A stretch of DNA of 64,000 nt from Desulfuromonadales bacterium (GCA_013349405.1 DUZS01000013.1:23026-87025); one strand, 5' to 3'; positions 30,770-41,231 are shown, counted from the stretch's first letter. The notes: generated from the sequence alone by a model not told the origin. Translations and numbers: made by a program.

Positions 30770-33334
30770 ATGGAAACCTCTTCTATCAGCAGTGCCGAAA
30801 TCAGCGCAATCACTCTTTTCAAAGATATTCCGGAAGGTGAACTGATAAAGATTGCTCCCCGACTCACGTCGAAAACATTTCCCGCCGGTCAGACCATCAT
30901 CTTCCGAGGCGATGAGGGTTATTCGATGTTCATCCTGCTGGAAGGGGCGGCCGCGGTCACGCTGATTAATGATGAGGGGGTGGAGTACACAATTGCCGAA
31001 CTCGGCCCGGGGGAGGCTTTCGGCGAGATGGCGCTCCTCACCGGCGAACCGCGCTCGGCGAATGTGAAAGCAGTCGGAGAAACGACCGTTGTCGAGATCG
31101 GCCAGGATCATCTCAACGAACTGATGGATGCCTGCCCGGGGCTTAACCGGGCGCTTTTCCGGCTGCTCGCCAAACGCCTCGGTGCCATGGGCGTTCTGCA
31201 GAACACGCAGCATCTCGAACGGGTCGAACTGATCGCCTCTCTGATGACAGTGCGGAGCAAGCCGGAACGGGATACTTTTCCGGGAAGCACAAAATGGGCG
31301 GTCGAGTTTAACGCGACGCTGAAAAAGCTGGCAGGGGAACGGCAGCATGTGCTCGTGCTTGGTGAAGCAGGAACGGAGACAAAGCTGGCCGCCAATCTGA
31401 TCCATCATTATGGAGAGGGTGGGGCGGGTCCGATGCTCTATCTCGACTGTGGTAACCCGCCCCCTGTCCAGCGTGAAAGGGCGAACCTGCAGGAACAGCC
31501 AAACGACTCCCTGTACAAGGAGGTGGCACAGGAGGGCGCGCTTTTCGGGCATACGGCAGAGTCGGGAAAATACGGCAAGGGCGACAGGATCGGGTTGCTG
31601 GATCTTGCCGGCGGCGGAGTGCTGCTGCTTGACAACATTGATCAACTGACGCAGCGGGTTCAGATCCAGCTGCTGGATGCTCTGGCGGCGGATACGGGGG
31701 CAAAAGGGAAAGTCCGGGTCATCGCCACATGTCGCACCCACGAAGGCGATGGCGATCTTGACCCGGCACTGCGCAGGGTGATAGCTGAGGCAACGGTGAC
31801 CGTCAAACCGCTCAGGGAACGGAGGAAGGATATCCACGCGATAGCCCTGCTCTATCTTGACGAATATAATCGCAAGTTCAGTAAACAGACCACAAAGTTC
31901 AGCACCGCTGCCTTGAACATGCTGCTTGATCACTCATGGCCGCTGAACAGTCTTGAGCTTCGGCAGGTGGTGGAAAGAGCTGTTGCCAGCTCGCAACAGG
32001 AGAAAATTGATGCCGACCATATTTTCCTGAATCTTCCAAAGTTTGCCATGACCGGCAAATTCAACCTGCTCAAGAGCGCGCGACTCGACGCTCTGGTCAG
32101 AAACAGGTGGGTTCCTCTCGGGCTGAAAATGGTCTCCGTGCCGTTTATACTTTTTCTGATGATAGTTACCCTGATCGGGCCCGAAAAACAGAATGTTGCC
32201 AATCTGATCGTCTGGTCGGTCTGGTGGCCGTTTCTGATCTTCTCAATCGCCTTCACGTCACGAAGCTGGTGCGCGTACTGCCCGCTTCCGGTTATATCCG
32301 ACGGCGTCTCGTCGTTTCGCTCCCGCTTCAGCCCGGTTCCGGTATTTTTGAGCAGATACGGGGTCTGGTGCGGAGTTATCGGCTTTGCGCTGATTGTTGC
32401 GGTGGAGCATCTGACTCATATGTTTACCACCCCGCGTGCAACCGCTCTGCTGCTGCTGTCAGTCCTCGGCGGCGCGGTGGTGACGACGCTGCTGTACGGC
32501 AGCCGTTCCTGGTGCAAGCATCTCTGCCCCCTGGGGAGCATGCTCGGCACCACGGCTTCCCTGTCGATCCTTGAAATCGGGAGCAATCCCAACGTCTGCT
32601 CGACCCAGTGCCAGACGCTTGATTGTATCAAGGATAATAACTGCCCGATGGGACTGCATCCGTCGTCAGCGGCGCTCACGAGAGAATGCGTCCTTTGTCT
32701 CGCCTGTGTCAAAAGCTGTCAGCATCACTCAGCGCGGCTGAACCTCCGTATGCCCTGGCAACAGATGATCGCGCGCGGAAAATGGGAGTGGAGCGTCAGT
32801 ATCAGCGCCCTGCTCATGGTCGCCATGGTGCTTGCCGTCAGGGGAGCCGAATGGAGTGCAGCGGGGCGCCTGCTCGGCAGGGTAGTGCCGGATCTCCCGG
32901 CCCTGCTTCATGACACTGCCGTCCTGTTACTGATCGTCTCCCTGTTTCTGGCTGCCGCCGCCATGGCAGCGGGGTTTCCGTTCAGCGGCAACTGGCGCAA
33001 AAATTTGCAGATATCCGGCTATCCGTATCTTTTTATGGCGTTTGCCGGACTCTTCAATCTCTATTTCTATGAATTTGTTCATCATGGCAATCAGCTTGGC
33101 GTGTGGGCACTGCAGAATCTTTCTCTCGACCGCTTCATTCCCGCAGAGTGGGTGACCCCGGAGTTGGGCACGTTGCAGATCGTGTTCCCGATCATCTCTA
33201 TTCTCGGAGGAGCCGCAGCCAATTACCTGCTTGGCAAGCTCGTCCGGCGGGAGTCGCTGCCGCAGTTTCTGCTGCGGAGCAACCAGCTGCTGATAGCAGT
33301 AACCGTAGTTCTGTATGTTCTGATGTTCTGGTGA
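30770..33334 (+). CDS. Fusion: cyclic-nucleotide-binding domain + degenerate sigma54-activator-like AAA domain + membrane 4Fe-4S (NapH/NosR-type) polyferredoxin
   Basis: GEAFGEMALLTGEPRSANVKA (cNMP-binding); ALFGHTAESGKYGKGDRIGLLDLAGGGVLLLDNIDQL (EBP AAA-like); SWCAYCPLP, SWCKHLCPLG, CVLCLACVKSCQ with multiple TM helices. Confidence 0.88.
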   Translation: METSSISSAEISAITLFKDIPEGELIKIAPRLTSKTFPAGQTIIFRGDEGYSMFILLEGAAAVTLINDEGVEYTIAELGPGEAFGEMALLTGEPRSANVKAVGETTVVEIGQDHLNELMDACPGLNRALFRLLAKRLGAMGVLQNTQHLERVELIASLMTVRSKPERDTFPGSTKWAVEFNATLKKLAGERQHVLVLGEAGTETKLAANLIHHYGEGGAGPMLYLDCGNPPPVQRERANLQEQPNDSLYKEVAQEGALFGHTAESGKYGKGDRIGLLDLAGGGVLLLDNIDQLTQRVQIQLLDALAADTGAKGKVRVIATCRTHEGDGDLDPALRRVIAEATVTVKPLRERRKDIHAIALLYLDEYNRKFSKQTTKFSTAALNMLLDHSWPLNSLELRQVVERAVASSQQEKIDADHIFLNLPKFAMTGKFNLLKSARLDALVRNRWVPLGLKMVSVPFILFLMIVTLIGPEKQNVANLIVWSVWWPFLIFSIAFTSRSWCAYCPLPVISDGVSSFRSRFSPVPVFLSRYGVWCGVIGFALIVAVEHLTHMFTTPRATALLLLSVLGGAVVTTLLYGSRSWCKHLCPLGSMLGTTASLSILEIGSNPNVCSTQCQTLDCIKDNNCPMGLHPSSAALTRECVLCLACVKSCQHHSARLNLRMPWQQMIARGKWEWSVSISALLMVAMVLAVRGAEWSAAGRLLGRVVPDLPALLHDTAVLLLIVSLFLAAAAMAAGFPFSGNWRKNLQISGYPYLFMAFAGLFNLYFYEFVHHGNQLGVWALQNLSLDRFIPAEWVTPELGTLQIVFPIISILGGAAANYLLGKLVRRESLPQFLLRSNQLLIAVTVVLYVLMFW

Positions 33335-33338
33335 AACC

Positions 33339-36300
33339 TCATTCTCCCGCAACCACAAACAACCGGTCAAACACATCGCGTATTTTGCCGGTTATCTCCT
33401 CGTAATCACATATCAGGGCGGCGCCCGGATTCTTCAATGTGGGATCGTAGCCCATGCGGCGCGCCAGTTTGTTCAGGTAGACTCTCGTTCCGGAGAGGTC
33501 ATTGGCCGAATAGTCATGGATGATGCGCAGGCGGTTTTCGAGTTTGCGGAGAAATTTGTAACCGGCCAACAGCGTCTCGGCGCCCCCCTCCGGGATCAGG
33601 CCGAGTGTACTGATTTCTTTCAGGGCGACGACGGTACTGGGGCTCCGCAACTCGGGAGAGTGGCACCCTTCTTTCAGTTGCAGATATTGCACGGCAAATT
33701 CTACATCCACCATGCCGCCGCGACCGGTTTTTATGTTGTAGTTGCCATCGGACTCACGGGCCAGCTCGTTCTCCATGCGCATGCGCAGACGCCGGATCTC
33801 CCGCCTCCCCTCTTCGTCAATGGTCGTACCATAAATAGTGTAGTGGATAATATCGTGAAGCTGGTCGGCCAATGCCTCATCACCAAGTACCACGCGGGCT
33901 TTGGTAAGCGCCTGACGTTCCCAGACCTGGGCTTCCTTGCGGTGATACTCAAGAAATGAATCGAGCGAGGTAACGAGCGGGCCGGAATTCCCTGACGGCC
34001 GCAAGCGGGTATCGATCTTGTAAACGAATCCTTCACGGGTCTGCATGGTCAGGATCGAGATTATTTTTTGGGCCAGCTTGGCAAAATATTCGTGATTTGA
34101 AATCTGTTTTTCACCGTCGGTTGTCCCCTGATGATCGTAGACGAAGATGATATCGAGGTCCGAGTGGTAGTTGAGTTCGCCACCGCCGAGCTTACCCATG
34201 GCGACAATCGCCAGATTTGCCTGGACAGCAGACCCTTCCCGGTGCCAGATCGGGCGGCCAAAGCGTCCCAGTTCCGCAACTGCCAGCTGAAATGCTGCAA
34301 CGAGACAGACCTCACCGAGCAGACTCAGCTGCTCAGTCACTTCCCCCTGCAGTAAACGACCATGAATATCGTTCAGGCCGATGCGCAGAAATTCCTCATT
34401 GCGGTACCGTCGCAGTATGTTCAGGTGGTCCTCAAAATAGTCGCTCTGCTCAAGCAGCGCGTCCAATTCCTCCAACATCATTTCCTTTGTTTTAATAATG
34501 GATGAGCCGCTGCGCGAAACGAGGCTGTCAAGCAGCTCCGGATGGCTGATCAATATTTTTGAGAGGAATTCAGACATGCCGAACAGTGATGCTAGCAGTT
34601 TGATCGTGGCTCTGTTCTCCGCCAGCAGGGCATAATAGGAAGAGCGGGTGGCAATGACTGTCATGAAGCGTTCCAGATTGGTAAGTGCCAGGTCCGGGTC
34701 GTATGAATCAAAAAGTTCCTGCACCAGCAGCGGAGCGATTTTTTCCAGGATGCGCCGACTCCGTTCGGTCAGATTCCCTCTCGCCGGACCTCTCCGCAGC
34801 GAAATCAGGTTTTCGTAGGCCCGATCGACATCTTCAAAGTGCCGTTCGGCCAGCATATCCTTGACCAGATCGGCATCCGCTTTGGGATCGAGAAGAAAAA
34901 GCACCTGCGGGTGAATGTCCTGCTCCAGCTTTGCGTCGCGGGAATGGAAGAGGGTGCCGTAGATGAATGATACAAAACTGCGGTGCTCTTCCAGTACCGC
35001 GCGAAAACGCTCCAGGCCGTTACTGCGCAGATAGCCGCTCCGCCGTGACAGCGCGAGCATCTCCTCCTCCTTGGGCGGCAGATTGTGAGTCTGGCGTTCC
35101 TGCACTACCTGAATACGGTGTTCGACTGAACGGAGAAAACGATAGGCATCACGGAGCTTGAGGTGGTCATCCGCGCCAAGCAGATTGGCAGCGAGAAGTG
35201 TGTCGAGGGCGCGCAGTGAATTACGCTCGCGCAGTTTCGGGTTTTTACCGGCATAGACGAGCTGCAGAGCCTGGATGAAAAATTCGATTTCACGAATCCC
35301 GCCCCGCCCGAGTTTGAGATTTATTTCGCTTTCACGGGAACGGGCCAGCGATGCATCAATTTTCTGCTTCATCTGTTTCATATCCTCGATCAGGTTGTAA
35401 TCGAGATATTTTCGATAGATAAACGGCTGCAGCGTTTTGAGAAGCTGCTCACCGAGCGCCAGCGAACCGGCAACCGGCCGCGCCTTCAGCATGGCGGTGC
35501 GCTCCCATGACTGCCCCCACGATTCATAATAGATTTCAGCAGAGCGGAGCGACACCGCCATATCGCCCGATTTCCCTTCGGGGCGGAGTCCGACATCGAC
35601 GCGAAAGACGAAACCGTCCTCGGTTACCTGGGACAACGCCTTGCTGATCATCTCTCCCAGCTTGTTGAAGAAGGCATGGAGCGAGATGACCCCTTTTCTG
35701 CCGCCGGAACTGTTTTCTACGCCCGCAGTCTCCCCTTGATCCGACTCATAGAAGTAGATGATATCTATATCGGAAGAAAAATTGAGCTCCCGTCCCCCCA
35801 GTTTGCCCATACCGATGACGGTCATCTCCGCTTCAAAGAGCGACGCGTTGTCCCCCGCCAGTTCCGGGGCACCGTGGTCGCGTATCAGGCAGCGCCGACA
35901 GACCTGATAGGCGACCTGCAGTGTAGCCGAGGCCAGGTCGGCAAGCTCCCGCATCACCTCTTCAAGCGGAGCCAGTCCATTCAAGTCCCGTGCGGCAATG
36001 CGCATAATTTCACGCCGTTTGAAACAGCGCAGCGCCTTCTGCAGCGCCGCAAAGTCGGTTGATTCGTTTACTGTTGCCGCTACTGCAGCGTACATATCTT
36101 CGGCAGAACGGCAATGATCGATGCCGTTTTCAAGAAACAGCCAGCGTACGATATCGGGGGATTTGTACATGAAGTTGACGAGAAACGGTGAGGAACCGCA
36201 GAGCATAATACAGTGGGCAAGGCGTTTTTTACGCTCCGCCAGTTTGTGCAGGTCTTCGGGAGAGATGACGCCGGTCAACCGCTCAAATGAGTTGAGAGCC

Positions 36301-36515
36301 TGATCAGGAGAGGGGCTTTTTAACGCAGAGATAACGATGCGGTGGAGTGTTTCTACGGTGAATACGTTCCGGAGCAGCAGAATGTTTTCAGCTGCCCGGC
36401 TGCCGTACTGATACCCGTGTGACTTGAGAAACAGGGCCAGCTCGGGGAGCCGGTGATCTGCATCGGGGAGGGCGAGAATACGAAGGAAGTCGAGAGAATA
36501 CCGATCAATGTGCAT
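33339..36515 (-). CDS. glnE: Bifunctional glutamine synthetase adenylyltransferase/deadenylase (ORF extends to 36659)
   Basis: Two nucleotidyltransferase modules: GMGKLGGRELNFSSDIDIIYFY and AMGKLGGGELNYHSDLDIIFVYD. Confidence 0.95.
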   Translation of the reverse strand: MHIDRYSLDFLRILALPDADHRLPELALFLKSHGYQYGSRAAENILLLRNVFTVETLHRIVISALKSPSPDQALNSFERLTGVISPEDLHKLAERKKRLAHCIMLCGSSPFLVNFMYKSPDIVRWLFLENGIDHCRSAEDMYAAVAATVNESTDFAALQKALRCFKRREIMRIAARDLNGLAPLEEVMRELADLASATLQVAYQVCRRCLIRDHGAPELAGDNASLFEAEMTVIGMGKLGGRELNFSSDIDIIYFYESDQGETAGVENSSGGRKGVISLHAFFNKLGEMISKALSQVTEDGFVFRVDVGLRPEGKSGDMAVSLRSAEIYYESWGQSWERTAMLKARPVAGSLALGEQLLKTLQPFIYRKYLDYNLIEDMKQMKQKIDASLARSRESEINLKLGRGGIREIEFFIQALQLVYAGKNPKLRERNSLRALDTLLAANLLGADDHLKLRDAYRFLRSVEHRIQVVQERQTHNLPPKEEEMLALSRRSGYLRSNGLERFRAVLEEHRSFVSFIYGTLFHSRDAKLEQDIHPQVLFLLDPKADADLVKDMLAERHFEDVDRAYENLISLRRGPARGNLTERSRRILEKIAPLLVQELFDSYDPDLALTNLERFMTVIATRSSYYALLAENRATIKLLASLFGMSEFLSKILISHPELLDSLVSRSGSSIIKTKEMMLEELDALLEQSDYFEDHLNILRRYRNEEFLRIGLNDIHGRLLQGEVTEQLSLLGEVCLVAAFQLAVAELGRFGRPIWHREGSAVQANLAIVAMGKLGGGELNYHSDLDIIFVYDHQGTTDGEKQISNHEYFAKLAQKIISILTMQTREGFVYKIDTRLRPSGNSGPLVTSLDSFLEYHRKEAQVWERQALTKARVVLGDEALADQLHDIIHYTIYGTTIDEEGRREIRRLRMRMENELARESDGNYNIKTGRGGMVDVEFAVQYLQLKEGCHSPELRSPSTVVALKEISTLGLIPEGGAETLLAGYKFLRKLENRLRIIHDYSANDLSGTRVYLNKLARRMGYDPTLKNPGAALICDYEEITGKIRDVFDRLFVVAGE

Positions 36516-36516
36516 G

Positions 36517-37557
36517 TCAGATTCCTGATACTTTGCGCAGACCGTTGCAGTAATCACCTTTGACAATGCCGTTTTCGGTAATGATTGCGTTGATATACCG
36601 GGCCGGAGTGACATCGAACGCCGGATTGCGGACCCGGACCCCCTCCGGCGCAATGGCAATCCCCTTGATATGGGTCACCTCGCTGAAGGGGCGCTCCTCG
36701 ATCGGGATCCTGCTGCCATCGGCAAGAGAGAGATCGAGCGTTGAAACCGGTGCGGCGACGTAAAAGGGGATATTATTCTCTTTTGCTAGCACCGCAACAG
36801 TGTAGGTGCCGATCTTGTTCGCGGTATCACCATTGGCGGCGATCCGGTCGGCGCCAACGACGCAGCAGGTAATCTCGCCACGATTCATGAAAAAACCGGC
36901 CATATTGTCTGAAATCAGTGTTGTCGGAATCCCCGACTTCATCAGCTCCCAGGCGGTCAGACGTGCCCCCTGCAGCCAGGGTCGGGTCTCGTCGGCAAAG
37001 ACCTGGATCTTTTTACCCGCTTCGTGAGCGGCACGGATAACGCCGAGCGCGGTGCCGTACCCGGCTGTCGCGAGCCCCCCGGCATTGCAGTGGGTCAGAA
37101 CCGTAGCACCTTCGGGAATCAACGTGGCGCCCCATTTGCCGATGTTTTTACAAATGGTCAGATCCTCCTGCTCAATCCGGATCGCCTCTTTTTTCAGCGC
37201 GTCACGGATCTTGTCGAGTTTTTTATCGCGATGCGCTTCCGCGACCCGCTTCATCCGTTCCAGTCCCCAGAAAAGGTTGACCGCCGTCGGGCGGGTGCGC
37301 CCCAGGACGTCGCAGACGTTATCGAGCTGGCGGTAGAAGGATTCATGGGTATCGGCGATGATCGACCGCGCTCCAAGGGCAACCCCCATGGCGGCGGCTA
37401 CGCCGATGGCGGGCGCCCCACGGATGACCATCCCCCTGATCGCTTCGGCAACCGATTGAAAGTCGGTGTAGGTGTTGTAAACCTCTTCCCCCGGCAGACG
37501 GGTCTGGTCGATCATGACAACGGCGTCATCAAGCCATTCGATGGTGCGGAAGGACAT
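36517..37557 (-). CDS. mtnA: S-methyl-5-thioribose-1-phosphate isomerase
   Basis: [62 protein letters not shown]. Confidence 0.96.
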   Translation of the reverse strand: MSFRTIEWLDDAVVMIDQTRLPGEEVYNTYTDFQSVAEAIRGMVIRGAPAIGVAAAMGVALGARSIIADTHESFYRQLDNVCDVLGRTRPTAVNLFWGLERMKRVAEAHRDKKLDKIRDALKKEAIRIEQEDLTICKNIGKWGATLIPEGATVLTHCNAGGLATAGYGTALGVIRAAHEAGKKIQVFADETRPWLQGARLTAWELMKSGIPTTLISDNMAGFFMNRGEITCCVVGADRIAANGDTANKIGTYTVAVLAKENNIPFYVAAPVSTLDLSLADGSRIPIEERPFSEVTHIKGIAIAPEGVRVRNPAFDVTPARYINAIITENGIVKGDYCNGLRKVSGI

Positions 37558-37689
37558 GGCGGAACTCCTTTAATTTTGAGTACGGAAAACCTAACCACAC
37601 TATCAATAGTGCTGTCAACAGTGTTATTCAAGCAACAGGGAGAGATACATTTTCCTGACAGTCGTGATGGTGTTACGTGAGTTTAACGT

Positions 37690-38988
37690 TTATGCCGAAG
37701 CGATAAGGCACCACCGCCACACAGGAAGTACATGGATTGTGCAGCCATTTTCCCGCACGGTTTCCTCTCCCTCAAGCGTGAGGATATAACCTTCCGACAG
37801 GCCAAACTCTGTCATCGCCTCCATTACGCCGGCGATCTCCCGTTTTCTCGTAGTCTGATCGTTCATGGCAGCGGTAACCTGGATGGCAGTTGTGACCTTA
37901 CTGTTTTCCATGATCAGAAAATCGCATTCTTTTTTGCCTTTCCAGTAATAGCACTCACCGCCGCGCCGCTTAAGCTCGGTCAGCACAAGGTTTTCCAGTA
38001 GCTTGCCGATGTCTTCCGAAAATTTGAATGAGACAGACTGTATGAAGCCGGTGTCGATACTGTATATCTTGCGCGGGTAGGTTAGTTGCTGCCGCACCGA
38101 ATAGGAAAAATGTTTGACTGTTAAAAAGAGATACACGTCTTCCAGGTAACCCAGATACTCCTCAAGCGTATGCTGAGCCGTACCAAGAATCGGTGATAAC
38201 CCTTTTGGGCTGAAGGGAGAGGTGGCATTACTGATGAGATAATGCGCGGCAGCTTCATAGCGGGCTGTCTGGCGTATCGGATAGCGGCGCAGCACGTCTC
38301 TGGTCAGGATAGAGTTATAGTATTCCTTGAGTAGAAGTGTCTTAAGCTTTTTATTCGGTTCGCGAACGACCTCGGGGAAACCGCCCTCTTTCAAGTATTC
38401 ATTAAACTGATGCAGCAGTTTTGGTTTGTTGGCCAATAGGACATGTCGCTCAAACCCCTTATTCCAGCCGGATGCAATAAGCGCCTCACGGAACGAGAAG
38501 GGGAATATTTCTGCTGTCAGAGTCCGTCCTGTCAGGAGGGTGGCGTAATCACCTTTGAGCAGGGAAGAATTTGATCCGGTGATGACCATCTTGATGTTTC
38601 GTGGTCCGTCATACAGTTTGCGAAGATCTCTCTGCCACTGGCCCGCTTCCTGTATTTCATCGAGGAAAAGGTACAGGCTTTCGTCAGGATTCATCAGCTC
38701 AAGATACTTCTCGTACAGAGTTAGAATTGAGATGCCGGTAAAGGCCGGGTCTTCCAGATTCAGGTGGAGTATGTTGCGCGGAGGAACGCCTTCATTCAGG
38801 AGACCTTGAACAAGCAGATGCAGGATAGTCGTTTTTCCGGAACGACGGACACCGGTGATGGTGAGTATTTCTTTCCGCTTCAGCAACTCTCGGATAAGGT
38901 CAATGTCTTCACGTTCAACAGCCTGAAGCCAGTCACTCTCGTTTTGCCACCAGGGATTCCAAAATGTGATTGACTCAAATAGATTCAT
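37690..38988 (-). CDS. AAA ATPase / DUF4143 family protein
   Basis: ITGVRRSGKTTILHLL Walker A, LFLDEIQEAGQWQRDLRKLYD, C-terminal LENLVLTELKRRGGECYYWKGKKECDFLI. Confidence 0.92.
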   Translation of the reverse strand: MNLFESITFWNPWWQNESDWLQAVEREDIDLIRELLKRKEILTITGVRRSGKTTILHLLVQGLLNEGVPPRNILHLNLEDPAFTGISILTLYEKYLELMNPDESLYLFLDEIQEAGQWQRDLRKLYDGPRNIKMVITGSNSSLLKGDYATLLTGRTLTAEIFPFSFREALIASGWNKGFERHVLLANKPKLLHQFNEYLKEGGFPEVVREPNKKLKTLLLKEYYNSILTRDVLRRYPIRQTARYEAAAHYLISNATSPFSPKGLSPILGTAQHTLEEYLGYLEDVYLFLTVKHFSYSVRQQLTYPRKIYSIDTGFIQSVSFKFSEDIGKLLENLVLTELKRRGGECYYWKGKKECDFLIMENSKVTTAIQVTAAMNDQTTRKREIAGVMEAMTEFGLSEGYILTLEGEETVRENGCTIHVLPVWRWCLIASA

Positions 38989-39474
38989 TATGCCGCTCCT
39001 TAAACCTTATAATAGAGCATTATATGTAGTCACGATGTATATGCAAGCTAATTGTGCAGCCAGGCGCGGTATTGGAAAGGGATAAAAAAGATAAAAGCGG
39101 ATAACAGCAAAAACAAAAAGTTTTTTTGGTAAAACCATATCGGTTCCGACTCGCCCAGGTTGGGCTGAATGAAGCTTTGGCAAATGCTGCCTTCCCTCAG
39201 GACATACCAAAAGTGCATTGCAAAGAAATCCGACACCAAGTCGTACACAAAACCACCCTTCAAAAGCGGAGTGTGATAATGGCCCCGGAAGCCCGCCCAC
39301 AGGGGTTTAAGAGGAAATGTATGTTTGAATATTGCTGTGCCAAATCAGATATCCACGATTTTCACCGGTGGTTTATATGAGATAGGCTCCAAGTCCCTGT
39401 CGGAATTTCTTACATAAATGTAGCCACCGTTGGAAGCAGAAATTTTTTTTAAATAATATTAAATATTTACAATT

Positions 39475-39491
39475 TTGGCACAGCCATTGCT
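39475..39491 (+). promoter_or_regulatory. Sigma54 (-24/-12) promoter for PEP-CTERM gene
   Basis: TTGGCACAGCCATTGCT matches TTGGCACGN4TTGCW with correct GG-N10-GC spacing. Confidence 0.75.
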
Positions 39492-39562
39492 AATAAAAAT
39501 GGCACTAACGAATTAAACGAGCGATTTGCGGATCGCATAAAAAAAGTATGGAGGAAAAGAAA

Positions 39563-40189
39563 ATGAAATCGACATTATTGGCAGCAGTTTTGGCGGTTGG
39601 TTTAATAGTGGCTGGGATGGTTGTTACGGCTGGTGCGACTGAATGGACTCGTCATGATGAGAGTTGTAGTAATGGCGACTGCAAAAATGGAATCGTAACA
39701 TCTTGGACATCTGTGTATGATTTTACTCCTGATGTTACGTTGGATAGCAAAGGAGATAAGGCCACTGCTACGTTTTCAAGTCTCCCTGGTTTTATTCCCG
39801 GAGTGGACACCCTAAGCAGTTTAGAATTCATCGTTACCGTGGAAGATGCAAAAAATAAAAATGATAAATATACTCTTAGCTCACTAAAGTGGAACACTCC
39901 TAAAATAAATCCAGACACCAATAGCAATAATCCTTTTTCAACTGCAACTACGGTGAATGGTGCCCATTCTGCTGATGTTATTGCAGATTTCCAAAAAGAT
40001 GGAATTCTTGGTCTTGATATCAACTGGGCAGGTGGCGATTTTATTGTAATGTCTGTTGAAGCAATTGCAACCGGATGTGACATAAATATTGCAGCCCCCG
40101 TCCCGGAACCCGGTACCATGATGCTCCTCGGAATCGGCATGCTCGGAATGGCAGTATACGGCAAGCGTCGGATGAACAGGGAAGCATAG
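39563..40189 (+). CDS. PEP-CTERM sorting-domain exported protein (ORF extends to 39548)
   Basis: Signal peptide MKSTLLAAVLAVGLIVAGMVVTAGA; C-terminal VPEPGTMMLLGIGMLGMAVYGKRRMNREA. Confidence 0.9.
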   Translation: MKSTLLAAVLAVGLIVAGMVVTAGATEWTRHDESCSNGDCKNGIVTSWTSVYDFTPDVTLDSKGDKATATFSSLPGFIPGVDTLSSLEFIVTVEDAKNKNDKYTLSSLKWNTPKINPDTNSNNPFSTATTVNGAHSADVIADFQKDGILGLDINWAGGDFIVMSVEAIATGCDINIAAPVPEPGTMMLLGIGMLGMAVYGKRRMNREA

Positions 40190-40224
40190 TCACGCAATTG
40201 ATCGCTTTACCTCACAAACAACAC

Positions 40225-40259
40225 AAAAGGGCGGTGCCATTCAGAGGCGCCGCCCTTTT
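40225..40259. terminator. Bidirectional rho-independent terminator
   Basis: aaaagggcgg...ccgccctttt inverted repeat with flanking A/T tracts. Confidence 0.8.
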
Positions 40260-40317
40260 CACTTTTCCACGACCCATCCGGACCATGTCAAATCGCTGGT
40301 GCTTGAATCAGAAAGAG

Positions 40318-41187
40318 TTACGGCTTCCAGCTGAACGTTTCATTCACCTGCATCCGCTTGAAAACGGTCTTGAGGTTGCGCTTTTTCAACGCCTGCTCAA
40401 ACGCCTCCGGAGTGCCGGTCAGGGCAGCGTATGTGCCAAAATGCATCGGGATGACCATCTTCGGGTTGACCAGTTCGACTGCGGCAGCTGCGCTCTCCGG
40501 TCCCATTGTCATTTTATCTCCGATGCAGGTCAGCATAACGTCCACATTGGCTACGTTACCTATCAGCTTCATGTCGCTGAACAGATCGGTATCACCGGTA
40601 TGATAGATCGTTGGGCCACCCGCAACAGCAATAACAAACCCTCCTGGATTACCTGCGTAGGCTATGCTTTTTGGCGGACCTGCCTTATCTTCATATTCCA
40701 GTGAGGAGCTATGCACCGCATGGGTAAAAGTCACTTTCACCTCACCCTCAAGAAGTATCACCGTTCCACCTGCGTTGCCGGCACCGGATGGGGCAGCCTG
40801 TTTAGCCGGGAAATCAGCATACTTGACCAATGCTTTCATCAGGTCATTGCTGGCTACCAGCTTGGCACCGGTTTTTTTGGCAATCTCAACGGTATTGCCA
40901 ATATGGTCGCCGTGGGCGTGGGTCAACAGGATCTGATCAGCCTTATCGAGACCGGCCAGCAGCTCTTTTCCTTTGGGGTTGGCCGGATTAGCGAGCCAGG
41001 GATCGATCAGCAGAACCTTGCCGGTCGGTGTCGTGATTTTGAAGGCAGAATGGCCATACCAGGTGATGTCCGTTGTGGTGGCTGCAAATGCAGTCAATGG
41101 TGAAAGTGTCAGAGCAGTAAGAGCTATCAGTGCACGCGCGATCCGTTTCATGGTGAAGACCTCCTCGAATACGTTTGTAAATAACAA
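40318..41187 (-). CDS. Exported metal-dependent hydrolase (UPF0173/MBL fold)
   Basis: ITWYGHSAFKITTPTGKVLLIDPWL, LLTHAHGDHIGNT, YHTGDTDLFSDM; N-terminal signal peptide. Confidence 0.9.
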   Translation of the reverse strand: MLFTNVFEEVFTMKRIARALIALTALTLSPLTAFAATTTDITWYGHSAFKITTPTGKVLLIDPWLANPANPKGKELLAGLDKADQILLTHAHGDHIGNTVEIAKKTGAKLVASNDLMKALVKYADFPAKQAAPSGAGNAGGTVILLEGEVKVTFTHAVHSSSLEYEDKAGPPKSIAYAGNPGGFVIAVAGGPTIYHTGDTDLFSDMKLIGNVANVDVMLTCIGDKMTMGPESAAAAVELVNPKMVIPMHFGTYAALTGTPEAFEQALKKRNLKTVFKRMQVNETFSWKP

Positions 41188-41231
41188 CTGGACAAATTCT
41201 ATCCTTTTTGTTTTTTCACGTAAACAGGAAA

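Noticed and set aside
30767-31933. 388-aa minus-strand ORF antisense to the cNMP/AAA/FeS gene
   Set aside because: Shadow ORF from GC-rich codon bias; no recognisable domain, and the opposite strand encodes convincing motifs throughout.
39126-39380. 84-aa ORF (and overlapping minus-strand ORFs) between the DUF4143 ATPase and the PEP-CTERM gene
   Set aside because: No domain recognised and opposite-strand ORFs of equal quality; coding status cannot be supported.
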